Positions 37,801-50,402 of a stretch of DNA of 64,000 nt are shown piece after piece. A program made the translations under genes and the position numbers. This DNA comes from Lineus longissimus (lineage: Eukaryota; Nemertea; Pilidiophora; Heteronemertea; Lineidae). Position 1 is the stretch's first letter; each line of letters opens with the position of its first letter. Under the pieces are notes generated by a model. That model did no database searches. It worked only from the letters and a program-made list of their open reading frames with translations, and was not told the origin of the DNA. The stretch lies in assembly GCF_910592395.1 (NCBI RefSeq), contig NC_088311.1, positions 9,300,501 through 9,364,500 of the forward strand, written 5' to 3'.

Positions 37801-40442
37801 TACTCCTTAAATAACAAAAGTAAAAATTTATACTGAGCATGGTAAATTTGAACACATATCGATGACTATGTCATATTTGACAAAGATAAGGTGTCAATAT
37901 GCAAATTGTTTTGTCTGCTGACCACATTCTGGTGGTCTATTGGTGGGCTTAATCTTTGTGATACTAGTTGCATCCATCACCTTGAATAGAGACGATATAC
38001 TTTCAAGATGGCCCGATCAATCTAGTAACAATTACTGATGATAGCATGATCTGCTCACATTCTTGCACAAGTAAAACATGATCTGCTAAACATCCCTGCA
38101 CAAGTACAGTTTGGCCTGCTACCAAAACTCCCGAAGTCGACATATATCACGAGGATATCTGCCAATTCAGATGTTTAAATCATGATAGAGAAGCTCTTCT
38201 TCTATGTGGGCGCCATACTCTTTTCACAAATTCTCATCTGTCAATAAATGGCGCCATGGTTGATTAATATAGCTCCATTAATGTCCATCAATTCGATCAA
38301 ATTTTTGTTGCATATTTCCGTTTTTGTACAATGTCATCGTCAGCCAGCCTCGTTCCGAGTCATTGTGCGCCTCCGCCAATTCCTGACGCAATGTTGGATT
38401 GCATGCAAAGGTTTGACCGGGGCGATCGACCACCCATATATCACGAGATCTCGCAGGGAGGCGCCTGATTATCCGGTTTTACATTGGCTACCTGCCAAAC
38501 CTCTCCCCTATAACTACCTTTTCCAGCACTTTGATATTTTTCGCAAATGTTGTTGAGTGTGTTTTACTTCATTTACTTTGTTGTGTTCCTATCATATACC
38601 GACTTGTATTCTTTATCAGCAAACAGCTAACCTTCAAGATGAAACTAAAACAAATTAGTCTACCCTCATAACTAGACACCATCCCTCTTGAAACATAAGA
38701 AGATTGTGAATATCAAAATCGTGGCCTGAAGCTTGCAGTTTCGAGATGTTGTGATCGTCAGCGTGGGCGCCTTGCATTTCACAGAAGTCGTCATTTATAT
38801 AAAGTTGTAGCTTTTTCCTTCATTGTACAGGCTGTTGAATCTGTCTAAAGCAACTGCGAGATTGAAATTGTTCTCAAGATTGAAGGAGAGGCTTCTCTTT
38901 CAATTGCACAACTCATTTCTTTCGAGCACATTCAACTCTGGCGATGCAATCATCGGAAACAAGTATTCCATAAATACAGGTACAATAGAACTCCTGATGA
39001 TGAAAGACACTGACAAATTGTGCATCTTGTACCTTTGGATTATACATTTCATAACATATTACTATTGGATTCCTACAAGATTGAACCAGATTTGCCACAT
39101 TCTAATTTCTCAAGCGATTCATCAATAACAATGTGATCCAAAACCGTTGACTTATTCAAACTGCGCCAATACACGATCAATCTTTGTTTGAATGGCAGTG
39201 GATAACCGTCTCGTCTCTGAGTTGGAAAGAGTGCTACATGTATTCAGCTCCTTATTTGTGGTAAAATCTGGGAGAGACTGAATATTTATGTCTTGAGATT
39301 GATCCCTCAATTTGTCGGTTAAATAGAAATTGACCCATTCTCGAAAAGCTCACGTGTTCATCTATTACAAATGGAAAAGGAATCTATGGTGTCGATCGCC
39401 AACTGATGAAATGTTGCCACTGTATAAAAGGTATTCCTTTCACAACCATTTTTATGCAATAAAGTCATTTCATGCAACCAACATTTCATTCCGACAGATA
39501 AAATCTTCGCTCAGGGCAACGACGTAACAAATGAGAATGTGTTTTTGATGAACAATACTTCAATTAGGGAACTGGCGAACGGATTGGACTTCGTCAGCTT
39601 ATGAACGGAAAATCAGAATCATGATTTCTGTCGTCGAGTGCTTTACTCTTGACACAAACAAGAGGACGAGCAACGGCATTGTTGTCATCATGGGGGATGG
39701 CGTGGAAAGATGGGTCTATCACATGATGCTTCTTCTATCTTGCCAGGTCGACCGAGAAATATTCATCAATTCACTCTAATATTGAAACAATTGACGTGTT
39801 TGGTGAGGTTGCGGGTCATTCAGTCTGTATTGTGCCATCAGCAGCCTTCGCCTGGCCTTGTTCTAGTTCCAGTATAATTAATGTGTTTTGTGTCATCAAT
39901 AGGTTAAGAATGATAATGCCGAAAGTGCATTTTTATGGCAGTGTCATTGTTGTATCTGTTTAGTAACAAATGATGCCTACTGTAATATATTGAATTGGCT
40001 TTACTATCACGCAACAACGGAGGAATACTGCAATAAAATAAAAATGATTGCTTTTATAATATGGAAATGGTCTGAACACAATACTCTGTCAGTAGACTGA
40101 TATGATCAGTTTCGCATCATAATTCTCCTCTAGTTTCTACCGTGTGGGGCGTCAAAATGTGAATTCGGTATGGGTAGAAGTTTACTAATATAGCCAGCTT
40201 ACCCATTAATTCATACCGTCATGAGGTTGAAGAAAAGTTTGGAATTGATGAATATGAAACTGAGCTTAGAAGTCCATGGCTAGAATATGTAGTGAAACTG
40301 GCATTTAATGCTGATGGAAACAGAGCTCAAGCTTCAGACATGAAACATTAGCATTGATGGATCATCCACATTCGGATTTATTTCATACTGTTTACATCTT
40401 TAAGATCTAAGACAGAAGTATAATCTTTCTGTACTTATTAAA

Positions 40443-41069
40443 ATGGAGTCCAAAATAGCTTATATCACAAATTCATCATGCAAGTTAGATCATGGATCAT
40501 TTGACAGCACCAGCATTGGTGTTAACGTCACCCTTAGACCAATAATCATGTTAACAATTACAGCCTTCGGGATATTCGGGAATATCTTGGCTTATGTTGC
40601 CGTCAGCAGAGAGTTGCAATCATCTTCCACTGCGGTCCTCCTGATGTCTTTAGCTGTAGCTGACACAAATGTTCTTCTGACTAACGCATGGATACATTCA
40701 CTTGGCGTGTTGAGTGACTATTACGAAGTCGTGAGCATCTTAGACATCACCGGGTTGTCATACAAATATGTCAGCCCGACCGCTTGGTTTTGTAAAACCA
40801 TTGCTGTCTATCTCTGTCGAACGATGCATTGCTGTGTGTAAACTTTTAAAGACAGCTTCCACCTGTACCGTCGGGAACGCAAGGATATCAGTCGGATGTT
40901 TAGTGTTTTTCTCAGCAGCGTACATCCTCCCAAAATGTTGGCTTGTAGGGGTGTTACACGCGGACTTGGAGAGTATGTCCAGAAGATACCAAATCAGAAC
41001 TTTACAAAGATCCTTGCTTCTATTGTATCTACGTTATTTGATTGTATCACCTTATACTGGGTGATATGA
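40443..41069 (+). pseudogene. Broken rhodopsin-family GPCR (peptide-receptor-like), TM1 to about TM4/5
   Basis: A frame from ATG 40443 encodes an N-terminus with NSS and NVT sequons. TM1 follows with the GN motif (FGIFGNILAY), then TM2 with the LAVAD motif (MSLAVADTNVLL). Around 40800 the homologous reading moves to the next frame, where SISVERCIAVCKLLK supplies the E-R-C version of the DRY motif at the end of TM3. ARISVGCLVFFSAAYILPKCW follows as TM4. Near 40959 the reading appears to shift back to the first frame (EYVQKIPNQNFTKILASIVS, then a hydrophobic stretch). The frame then runs into an inverted-repeat element at 41059 and a stop at 41067. TM6 and TM7 are missing. It resembles invertebrate FMRFamide/peptide-type receptors. 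The lack of introns suggests an intronless paralogue or a retrocopy. It lies in the sense orientation within intron 1 of the host gene. Confidence 0.8.
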
Positions 41070-41176
41070 ATAAAGTATAGCAATTGCTTTTACTTCAGTT
41101 TTGTACAGAAAGGCCCAGTGTAAATGTACATGGAGTTTTAGATAAAAGCATTTGCTAGTCTTTATTCATATCACCC
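41059..41176. mobile_element. MITE-like element, 118 bp, with 36-bp terminal inverted repeats
   Basis: The left end begins GGGTGATATGAATAAAG (41059) and the right end is its complement, CTTTATTCATATCACCC (to 41176). The arms continue as imperfect inverted repeats over about 36 bp each (41059-41094 and 41141-41176). ACT flanks both ends (41056-41058 and 41177-41179), a probable 3-bp target-site duplication. The element interrupts the GPCR pseudogene. The superfamily is uncertain: a 3-bp duplication would fit Harbinger- or CACTA-type transposition. Confidence 0.78.
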
Positions 41177-43101
41177 ACTGTTTCTGATCCAAGTCACCAC
41201 TATGTTATTTTCTGGGATCAGTCTGATCAGGGCCTATTATGAAATTGTCCTTGCTTTCTATCGGTTCTTACTACTGATGGTCTGAGATACATGTACCTTT
41301 TAGTATATCTTTTTGTTATCTAATTTCCTATCATAATAATGTACCGCACGTCGAGTTAATTGACCACGTTTGCACACGGAACACCGCAAAATATCTTAAT
41401 GCAATTATAATGTAGGTTGTCTCCAGAATGGCTGTACCACTTCGCCACAATAATTGCCTGAGGTAGGACCAATATTTATGTTACCAATGATACGTGCGGC
41501 CTAAATTCAATGATGAGACTGAGTTGCTCTTTCGGAAAGAAGTTGCCCACCCCATTTTGGACTTGTCCCCTGTACTGTGGTGAGTGCTTGCATATGCTTT
41601 AGGAGTTCCATGAACGATCTATTGTTACACAACTCATGCACGCGATTGCCTGGACTGTGCTAATTCATGCCAATAATTAAGTTCATGATCGGCGGACGTG
41701 AGTCTGCGGCCGACATCAATAACATGGTCAGCGGTTACGTGCCATTTCGACACTTTTCATAGTCAGTTGCCCCAATGTGACAGCTTCCTGATGCGATTGT
41801 CTTACCTCGGGATAAAGATGCATTTACCATGATAAAGGTTTGACGTCCAACCGTCACAAAATGCCACAGTGCGTGCCAGGTTACGCTATTTAGTCGCCTT
41901 GATAGAATCAGAAGGGTGTGACTCAGCCGAGTAATAGTCAATTAATAAACACAGAAGGTAAGAACGGCTAAGAAATGCACATCAATGCAATTGCTTAAGA
42001 TTTACATCAAAAAGCAGTAACTCGGCACAATTGCTGACGCGCTATCCTAATTTGAATTTTAATGGAATGGGTAATTACTGTATTTTTCTCTGAGAAAAAA
42101 AGGTAGCAGAGGCATCGAGTTGACGGAACACACGTCGATTGTTTAAGAAAAGGGGTGCTGTTTCAGTTGCGGTGCCCGAAGGCAATAAAACACATCGTGA
42201 CGGCGCGTGAGCGGTACAGAAGGCGTGATCACCGTATCCCTTTGTCGACTTGAACTTGTCTAACACAGTTTGAACTTGGTTTTTTTTATTCACAACCAAC
42301 GTTTTTCTCAATGAATTATCATTTATTTAGGCCCGAAAACAAGAGAACACTAAACACTAAACTTGTCTATCCTTAACACTTCTTAATATGTACTGTGTAG
42401 GATATTAGCAAAACATCTTGAACACTTTTTCGCAAATCAAGCTGATAAGTTTGGATAGTCACAGCATCAAATGTCGACAGCGATATACATTTGCATTCAC
42501 AATACACATTTATACATTTTCTGCCTTGATAAAGTGGCTAATGACAGTTCTTCGTGCACTGCCTCATTTGTCGACCCTTGTTTGAAAGCGCAGTGCCTGC
42601 TACGAGATAAATTCATGACAATGTGGTAACGACGCAACAGCTCAGCTGCACCGAGTGTTCGGATGATGCCTTCGGGACCTATCACCTCCATGCTAGCAGT
42701 TTATATCCGTATCAATCATTTTGCTAAAACAGATTTAGCAATTACAGTGCTATCTAGCCATATCTAGTCATTCTTGGATTTCTCGAATGAATCATGTCAT
42801 TGCAATTGGATTCTCAATTGCCTTCCCAAGTTTTAAATTACAATATCTTCGCACCACTCTGCAATGAGATACATGTATACATGTATGTTGTGGTATGCAT
42901 TTTAAACTTCCTTGATATCTCCAGTCATTACTTCAAGGGGAAAATCCATAAGTCTCGTTTTGAGTGCAGAGTGTCTTGTAACGCAACCAAGACCTTCGAT
43001 TCCTTGCTTTATTCACCTATTGGGAAGCATTAAAGGATTGAAATCAAACACTCGGCATCGAGACTGTGTCGAGATACCTAACCCTTCGAGGGTCTTGCGT
43101 A

Positions 43102-43194
43102 CGACTCGAGATTTGACTACATTTTAGCTCGTCCCTGCGAGGGGCTCGAGTATACGGCTCGAGGTTGACTATATTTTCGCGCCGCCCTCGAGAG
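43102..43194. repeat. Degenerate 53-bp tandem repeat rich in CTCGAG
   Basis: CTCGAGATTTGACTACATTT (43105) is echoed by CTCGAGGTTGACTATATTTT (43158). CTCGAG occurs four times in 88 bp (43105, 43145, 43158, 43187). The region lies near the end of intron 1, about 0.8 kb upstream of exon 2. Confidence 0.65.
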
Positions 43195-43986
43195 TTTGGT
43201 ACCTCAACCCCTCCACCTTGGTTTCAATTCATTGAACAATGAGCCATCTTTGTCATCATTACTTCTGCCAAGGTGTAGGGTTCTGATAAGATTCTCATAT
43301 CAAGATTCTTCTTCAATAATATATATAAGTAGTTTTGTGTAAATGTACGATGTACATTAGATTTAGATGGTTACAATATTGCGCATATGCTTGATTTCCT
43401 CTCGCATCTTCAGGAGAAAACATAATTCAGTGCACGTTTCCTGGCTCTTTGCATGCATTGCAGTATACAAATGCAATGATAGCATTGATACTACACTTTT
43501 GGCAGCGACTTCCTTTTGCTGGTGTAAAAGACGTCCACTAGTAACTAGTGAAGATGATTGTAATTATGATTATTAGTAACCACAACTTACTTTTGCGTCC
43601 TTTGCGGAGTGTCAAACATGTCTAATCACGATATACATGTATCTCAAGTGCATTAGATCAACGGTTGCTTTACTACCTCTTTTACTCAAATGCAGTAGCA
43701 AATATTCATTTCGTGCTTAGGTGAGCCTATAAAACTGAATCTGAAAGAGTATAATTGCGAAAACGACACGAAAATCGAGTCATTGTTATACAATGTATTC
43801 TAAAACACTCTTTTGCAGAAGATACAAGGTTAGTTTTATCGGTTTAGACGTATACGGCTGACTAGATTTTCCATTGCAGAAAGTACGAGATGCCATTATT
43901 TTGTTATTGACTCAGCTTCCCCCTTCTTCAATGTCAATTTCATCTTTTGCCAATGTCTCAAAAATCATTTTTGTTTATCATTGCAG

Positions 43987-44054
43987 TAATTTCGGATGCT
44001 ACCGATGTTTAGTGATAACGCCGCAGCACACGAATGTATTGCAGTATAAAGAGA
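43987..44054 (+). CDS. Exon 2 of the DUF7044-like gene: CYRC...NVLQYKES segment
   Basis: The acceptor is tttatcattgcag and the donor is A|gtgagt. The exon is 68 nt, enters in phase 2 and leaves in phase 1. The junction codon with exon 1 is AG|T (Ser). The exon encodes NFGCYRCLVITPQHTNVLQ followed by YKE, and the outgoing junction codon A|GC is Ser. The C-x-x-C pair followed by H.NVLQY.E is typical of the second half of the DUF7044-like module, where the two Cys probably pair with those in exon 1 and exon 3. The small size and exact phase match on both sides make this exon convincing even though it is 24 kb from its partner. Confidence 0.87.
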
Positions 44055-44972
44055 GTGAGTATTGTTGAATTCTCCACACCCGAAACAAGGTTCTTTTTTA
44101 ATTCATTTTCTGCTTTTTTTGCTTTGGAAACGAATTCAAAACACCTTGTAAAAAATGCCCACCATTTTTAGCAAAAATCTCAACTTGACAAAAAAGAAAT
44201 CGATTTGCTGAGATATACATGCTAATTGCAGCCATTCACTCTGTTTCCATGGCAACAGATGATGATATTGTGGCAAACCTGTGATAAATGTGACCTCCAG
44301 TATCAACTGGAGATCATTCTAAAACTTAATGAGAGTTGAGATTAAAAAATAACCAGTGTGTTTCTCTTACAAAAAGGAGGAGAGAATCAGCTGATGATGT
44401 GTTTTTTCTTCGTTTCATTCTATAAAGTAATGACAATAATTCGAAATAATTACTTCACAGAAACCTCACTGATGATGCCGCTCATGACTCACTATGTAGA
44501 ATATATATGTAGTTCTTATCTTAGAGGCTTTCTTGGTTACCCTGGCAACCAATGTCTCCATTTTCAATTTGGATGAAGGCTCGAGCAAGGCGCCAGATTA
44601 ACAGGTGTCAGCGATGCAACAGGTTAGGAACATGCATCAGCCTCTTGAGACAGAAAAATGAGAAAATGGCCATCGATTGGCTAATGTTGGCGTCACTGGC
44701 TTCTTTTCTCCTGAGCGTTGGCGCCTCATATTATACGTGTATTGCGCGAGAAGATGAACTTGTCTTGTTTTTATGCTGCTATCCATTTAGTGATAGTGTT
44801 TCTTCGGTGCGAGCTACGATTGGTAGATTTTATGAGAAGACGGCGGCGTGAGACGAAGAGATATGTCTCAAGTTGGCAACGAGCAGCTGTACCTGGTTGT
44901 TAGCACATCGGTATTCGCTTCATTCTGATTGATGAACCATACGTTTTAAATAACACATTTTTTTTGTTTCAG

Positions 44973-45065
44973 GCTTTTGTCTGGGCGATTCCGAAAAGCC
45001 TGTGCCGCATGATCTATGCGATAGAATCCTAAGAGATTACAATGTTCTCTACACATTGATAAGAG
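44973..45065 (+). CDS. Exon 3 of the DUF7044-like gene: linker with FCLGD...LCDRI
   Basis: A strong polypyrimidine acceptor (tttttttgtttcag) precedes it and the donor is G|gtgagg. The exon is 93 nt with phase 1 on both sides, so it could be skipped without breaking the frame. It encodes FCLGDSEKPVPHDLCDRILR, then DYNVLYTLIR. The two Cys about 12 residues apart, followed by I..DY.VLYTL, correspond to the C...C..I..D..L.TLF region that follows the first module in this family. The junction to exon 4 supplies Glu (G|AG). Confidence 0.85.
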
Positions 45066-45356
45066 GTGAGGGAATTGACTGTTTTCAACTTGAATTGTAT
45101 GTTTCAGAGAATTGAGTGTTTGGAAATGTTGTGTCACTGGAATATATCAATAACGACCAAAACATAGCTTCACTCAAACTATCAGGTACGCTTACACCAG
45201 GCCTTTTTGTTCAAAACTGAAGAAAGAGCCCCAACTTTAAATTGTTTACTCATATCACCATGGGCTAAGAGAAAGGTGGGAAAAGCACAAAACGTAACAC
45301 TATTTGCTCATCTTGAGTCAGATTTTGTAGACTCATCTCTCTTCTCATCTTTTCAG

Positions 45357-45527
45357 AGCCCAGTAAGCCGGTTCCTTGCCCTTTCCATGGATCGTTCTTC
45401 TTCTCCTACCAGAACAACTCGGTCCCTTGTATAACTCCCTTTTCATCGGTGGATGAATGCGCCAGCAATACTCGGTTTATGTTTCACTTTAAACAGTGTA
45501 AAAATACAGAATACTCACAAAATTTAG
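45357..45527 (+). CDS. Exon 4 of the DUF7044-like gene: CPF.G.F.FSYQN module (DUF7043-like)
   Basis: The acceptor is catcttttcag and the donor is G|gtaagt. The exon is 171 nt with phase 1 on both sides. It begins PSKPVPCPFHGSFFFSYQN, with the NNS sequon directly after. It continues with VPCITPFSSVDECASNTRF, then MFHFKQCKN. The four cysteines and the pattern C-P-F-x-G-x-F-x-F-x-Y...C-x-x-P-x-S-x-x-x-x-C...F-x-x-C are those I associate with the DUF7043-like module. This is the most diagnostic exon after exon 1. Another frame at the 5' end is also open but lacks the motif and breaks at the junctions. Confidence 0.88.
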
Positions 45528-47013
45528 GTAAGTTGTTACATAATTAGTTTTATTAGCAATTCATATACTTACTCGAAGTCTTTCTTCAGCATTTATCTGA
45601 CCTGCGACATTAAAAGTCTTGCAGAAACTCTAGTCAGATGAAAGTTGTCTGATATTAATAGTGCCAGGAGTTGTTGCAAGACGAAATGGTCTGCCACTGA
45701 CCATTGCTTTCTAAAGCCAATCATTTACCAATGTTATATCAGAATGTTTGGTGCTCGTGAACTAAGACCTGTCTTCAAAAAAATCGGGAGCATATTTAAT
45801 GGATAACAAATTACAAAAAAATATTATGCTGCCATCAAGCTGTCAAACAATTATTGCATGAGTGTATCATAATTATGATCGATAACCATGACAGGTTATC
45901 ATTAAAGCTTGATCATTTGATTATGGTGTAATACCATACATGGTACCCACATAGTAGATAGACAAACAAATTGGAGCTCACCTATGTACAAGGAAACATT
46001 TCTAAAGCAAATTTTGCTAACCAAAAAGCGAAGTGACCAAAGTAAAATACAGTGACCGAAATACAGCACATATTATAAATTCCCAGCATCTGATTGAGAT
46101 GCCATCACCACTGAAATTGAAATATGACAATTGATTATTTCCATGTCGGGTTGGTGTATGATTAATTTAACGGCTTTAAAAAAACTATAGAGCATATTCT
46201 CTGGCAGACGCAGTTTTAAATTAGAAATCAGAATTAGTTAAAATCAATACGTCAGGCTACACAATATGGCAGTAGATAGCGGTTTCATTTGCTGATACGG
46301 GATGTCCTCGTGCCTACCGGTAGCCTATCATTTCTGTACTTTAAAAGTAGGAATATACATTTCGGAGATCCACAAAAGGGTACCAGTAGGAGTAAGTAGG
46401 CCCTGGCCCCGCTTTCATTGTGACTTATCATTCACAATCTGCAAAGCGCTACTTCCCATACCGCCCTGGAACATTGACTAACACAACATTAGAAATATCC
46501 GCTGGTATGGCTTTAGCGAATGACTGTGACGACCTTTGCATACATTAATATTTAAATAACACTGTTCATGGAGTATAAAAAGCCAATTATGTGGCACCCC
46601 AAGAGGCCTCTTCAAAATGGCACCCGATACCGGTATTCACGAGGACGACCTGTATTATTGCTATCAAACATGTCCCAGTCATATGGCGCCAATATCTTTG
46701 TCTTGATGCTAGGCCTTGATGATCCTAAACGTCCTTAATTGATCTAGAATAAAGACCGTCCTTCCTTGAAAGGAAACCCTGAATTGTAAAGTTGTGAAAA
46801 AACTTCTTCCAAAAATGCTTGAAAAATGGTGACATTGAGGACAATTTAGTATACAGCAGAACAAGACATTTGATATCTGTATCACTATCTTCCCATTTCG
46901 GACCAGTGAATACACAGCCCACATGGTGTCATTCCCTACATACATGTACATCCGCTTCCTTACATCTATTTAACAACCTCCATCTCAACAAAACTGACGT
47001 CATTTCATTTCAG

Positions 47014-47123
47014 ATCTTGACTTCCATTGCCTTGCCACATGGAAGAGTGGACAGAACTACATGATCGGTCACTTCCAGGGAAGAGGATTGAGAAACAATA
47101 AAAATCTACAGTATAGATGTTTC
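47014..47123 (+). CDS. Exon 5 of the DUF7044-like gene: C.ATWKSGQNY...YRCF
   Basis: The acceptor is tttcatttcag and the donor is TTC|gtaagt. The exon is 110 nt, enters in phase 1 and leaves in phase 0. It encodes LDFHCLATWKSGQNYMIGHF, then QGRGLRNNKNLQYRCF. The C.A.W..G..Y.IG core followed by YRCF matches the closing part of the DUF7043-like module, in which a tryptophan-glycine turn sits between two disulfide cysteines. It joins exon 4 through the split Asp codon G|AT. Confidence 0.87.
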
Positions 47124-47236
47124 GTAAGTTTCATATACATGTAGTTTTATTACACATTTGCAAAGACGAGCAACCCAGGCTTAAGCTTATTGAACTATCG
47201 AGGCTGTAGGTAGCCGACGGTAGGACATAGTTCAAA

Positions 47237-48475
47237 TTTTCAGCGTTCAAATCTGCATGGTTGACTTATATGTACATTTCTAAAACTCTGTATAACAAAC
47301 TTTTAGACATATATCAGCAGCAAAGATGACCATAGTTCTCGTGGCTTTAACGTTGAATGTGCCATTACGGCACTAAAGACACTCTGATTGGTCGATGGCA
47401 ATTTATCGACAAATACTTCGCGGGCATCAAGCTCAACCCACTGCAAATATGTGGACCTCTATTTCATTGCAATTTTATTTCCCCTACTACGCACACATCT
47501 TACTAAGAGTATTTTCCGATCATTTAAACTGATACCTACAGAATTCTGTAAAACATTCGTCTCAAAGTTGTGATTGCTAAAGGCGGCATTCGTTATGTCG
47601 TGTTTGAACAAGATATAGTAGAACATTTAAATTGGCATTATAGAATTCATGCAGTCATTAGAATCCTTTGAATTGTGAGTGAACTGTTTTTCTCAGAGAA
47701 TAACGTTTCTGCTTGCCAGGAAAGCTGATGTTGCGTGGTTTATTTTAAAAACAGATCCCGGTGGAAACTCCTCCTTTAAAGTACATTAATGACGATGTCA
47801 ATTACTGCTTTGCCTAATTATGTTTTCGATGTATAACACTTAGTTAGAATAGTTTCAGATGAAAATTGACAAAAAGATGTCTAAACCCTATTGAACAACA
47901 CACGTGCCAAGATTCACTCAGTTCGACAATCAAAATAATTTCTTGGGGTGCCAGACTCTTCAAAAAGAGATCATAGACACCTTACAATGATTAGATGTTA
48001 TAGCGAGCAAATCAAGAGATATGTTAAGAACCCTTGGCACGAAGACAATTGTGCTCAGGATTTGCCTTAAATCGGGGTTGGTAATGTGTTCCGAAGACGG
48101 GCATAGGTTCACTAATTAATATATGAGAACACACTGTCTCCGAAAGTGACCTTAAAGCCTTAAACCGCACCAAAAGCAGACCATGATTTGATTGTAAACT
48201 ACGTGATGTGCACTGGCGTATTGATGTCGTCGCGTGACTAAATTTTAGATAATTATCAGAAATTTGTATCAGACAGGTGCCTGATTTGTTTTTAAAAACA
48301 AACAATAAAACTTTTCGCTTGAGGTGAAAGATAAACATAGCGAAGATCAATGCAAACACTATTAATTGCACATCTACATTCAACGTAAATGACGACATTT
48401 TGATGTTTGAACTTTTCAAATGTGCACGGTTGGCTTATATTTACATTACTAAATCTATGTATAACCAATGTGTAA
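47237..48475. repeat. Pair of diverged direct repeats of about 65 bp in intron 5
   Basis: CATGGTTGACTTATATGTAC at about 47260 resembles CACGGTTGGCTTATATTTAC at about 48425. Both are preceded by TTCAAAT and followed by CTAAA..C(T)TGTATAAC. Only the two ends of this span are the repeats; the DNA between them is not repeated. Confidence 0.45.
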
Positions 48476-50293
48476 CATTTGCCTTTTGGCAAACATGAAG
48501 GGTTTGCATCACCCATTATGAGATAATGCATAGGTAGTTTGCAGTCATAAAAAATAGAAGTTATACGATTTAAAGCTGTTTTCATCTTCAACGAAAAAAT
48601 TTATACAAACTTGTTTTGTGCGCGGACGACCTGGAGATGTTGACATAAATTGTTTGTGATATCAGCCCCGAAGCACACCATCTCCAGCCATGCTTATGCG
48701 TTGTAGCATGCAGACATTGCTCGTGTAAGGCGACTTCTTCTGATCAATCATATTGATTTACCCAATTTAAATTGAATTCAGTATCTCTTGATAGCTATCG
48801 ATCTGTGCAATTAATATCTCTCAGTGGGCGAGAAGCAACATCTTTGAAGGGAGAATCAATCTTTTAGAAAAAACTGTTATTGAAGTATTGCTTAGAGCCT
48901 CTCTTAGCCTTTCTTAGTTTACTGACAATTTCTTTTTAACACAGTTTCGATGTAATTAGGTTATTCGAACAAAATTATAATGCCACGCTGTCCCGAAAAT
49001 TAAGGTTGACACCATTCGGTGCGACTATGGCAATGGATAACAACTTATTCGTAATTACAGTCTGTTACCGTCACGCAATACAGTTAAGAGTATCAACTTA
49101 CCACCCGTCTAGCAAGGCTATCCAGACGTGCAGTGCCATCTAAGCTGCTGCTTTCCAACTATTACCACACTCAACACAAGGAACCCTGTCATCTTTTCGA
49201 CTTCATGTATTTAGAGGGAATAGCGATACCATAATTTGTCATTTATGATGATGGTTAAATGCTTCTTACCAATTCATTGAAAAAAATCCAGTTGATATTT
49301 CCATACTCCCTTTAACAACATTCTTTCAACTGCCTTCTTATAAACTGTTTCACAATCCCATCTCGTTAGCAGCCAGTATACCATTCTGATCGAAAACAAC
49401 CAAGGCAGCCATACTGAAGGGAAATGTCCATTTGCAATATTTATACCTAATTGGATTAATTACTCAGATAATTTTAAGTCAATGGATGTGACTCGGGCTT
49501 TGTGTGGCGAAGAATTTCCACACCATTATTCCAACTTAATCCAACTAAATGGAATATAATTGTTATGGCCATTGCTTCCTTGCCAAGCAGTGACTTAGCA
49601 ACGGCAGGAACGGTGGGGAGTGTTCACTATAAACTTATCATTAACCATGGGTTCTGGGCTAGCAGGCCCCGGGGCAGTGTCATTTTATAATCGGGGAAAA
49701 TCAGTGTATTAGCCTCAGTTAGCAATAGCGTAAGTTTAAGAAAATATGGGAAACGATGGCTTATCGTAATAGTTGGTGATGAGACTTCAGCACAAACTTG
49801 GGCCCTGGAATCATTATTTTTGGTAATTTCTAATTTTTATTGTCAACTCACAAAAATGTTTTGTAGGCAAAAACAGGAGTTTCAAGTTAACAGTTTACAA
49901 GCTTTTTCTATTCTGAAGTGCGGTGTGCACAAGCGCAACGGTGCGAAAAAAACTTGGGCCATGGAATATTAGTGCTGGGAAAATACCACGTGCATTAGAT
50001 TAATATTTCAGAGATATAGTGATGGAAATTCATATTCCCATATCAAATTTCAGACTTAGACTGGGCTGCTTATCATGATGGTCCTTGAAACAACTCACAA
50101 GCCAGCTTACACTAGATTGAAAAGATTGAATATCTCTATCAATATTTCTGAACTGCGAATTTTTAGGTGACGTGCAGGGCGTATGAACCCGACAGTAAGG
50201 ATGCTAAGAACGAATTATTAATAAATTTGTGTACCAAGCATTTAAGAATACTTTAAGATATCATTTACTTAATGTTTGCTTATTGATTTTCAG

Positions 50294-50402
50294 ATGTATG
50301 AAGCTATAACCAACAAAGTAATGATGGCCATGTCAGCAGATGCTTCATGTATGGGACTGGTTGAACCAAGAGACGGACCGCTCACTATGAATCTAGAAAG
50401 GG
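50294..50402 (+). CDS. Exon 6 of the DUF7044-like gene: MAMSADASC segment
   Basis: The acceptor is tgattttcag and the donor is G|gtaagt. The exon is 109 nt, enters in phase 0 and leaves in phase 1. It encodes MYEAITNKVMMAMSADASC, then MGLVEPRDGPLTMNLERG. The M.(L/M)S.DA.C..L motif is a recognisable step in this family, leading into the last extracellular module. There is one Cys. The leading ATG is internal and follows YRCF of exon 5, so it is not a translation start. Confidence 0.83.

Larger units (their letters stand above)
20130..43986 (+). other. Intron 1 of the DUF7044-like gene (23.9 kb)
   Basis: It runs from gtaagt to a ttgcag acceptor and contains the inverted repeat at 20201, the MITE-like elements at 31757 and 32331, the pogo-like gene, the GPCR pseudogene with its MITE, and the CTCGAG repeat. 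The rest (about 20400-31690, 34900-40440 and 41290-43100) shows no exon or repeat I could support. Large first introns often hold enhancers, but none can be demonstrated here. Confidence 0.75.

Noticed and set aside
38248-38556. Frame containing VLHWLPAKP, reminiscent of the C-terminal region of LINE reverse transcriptases
   Set aside because: The resemblance is limited to a few residues and nothing on either side supports a reverse transcriptase.
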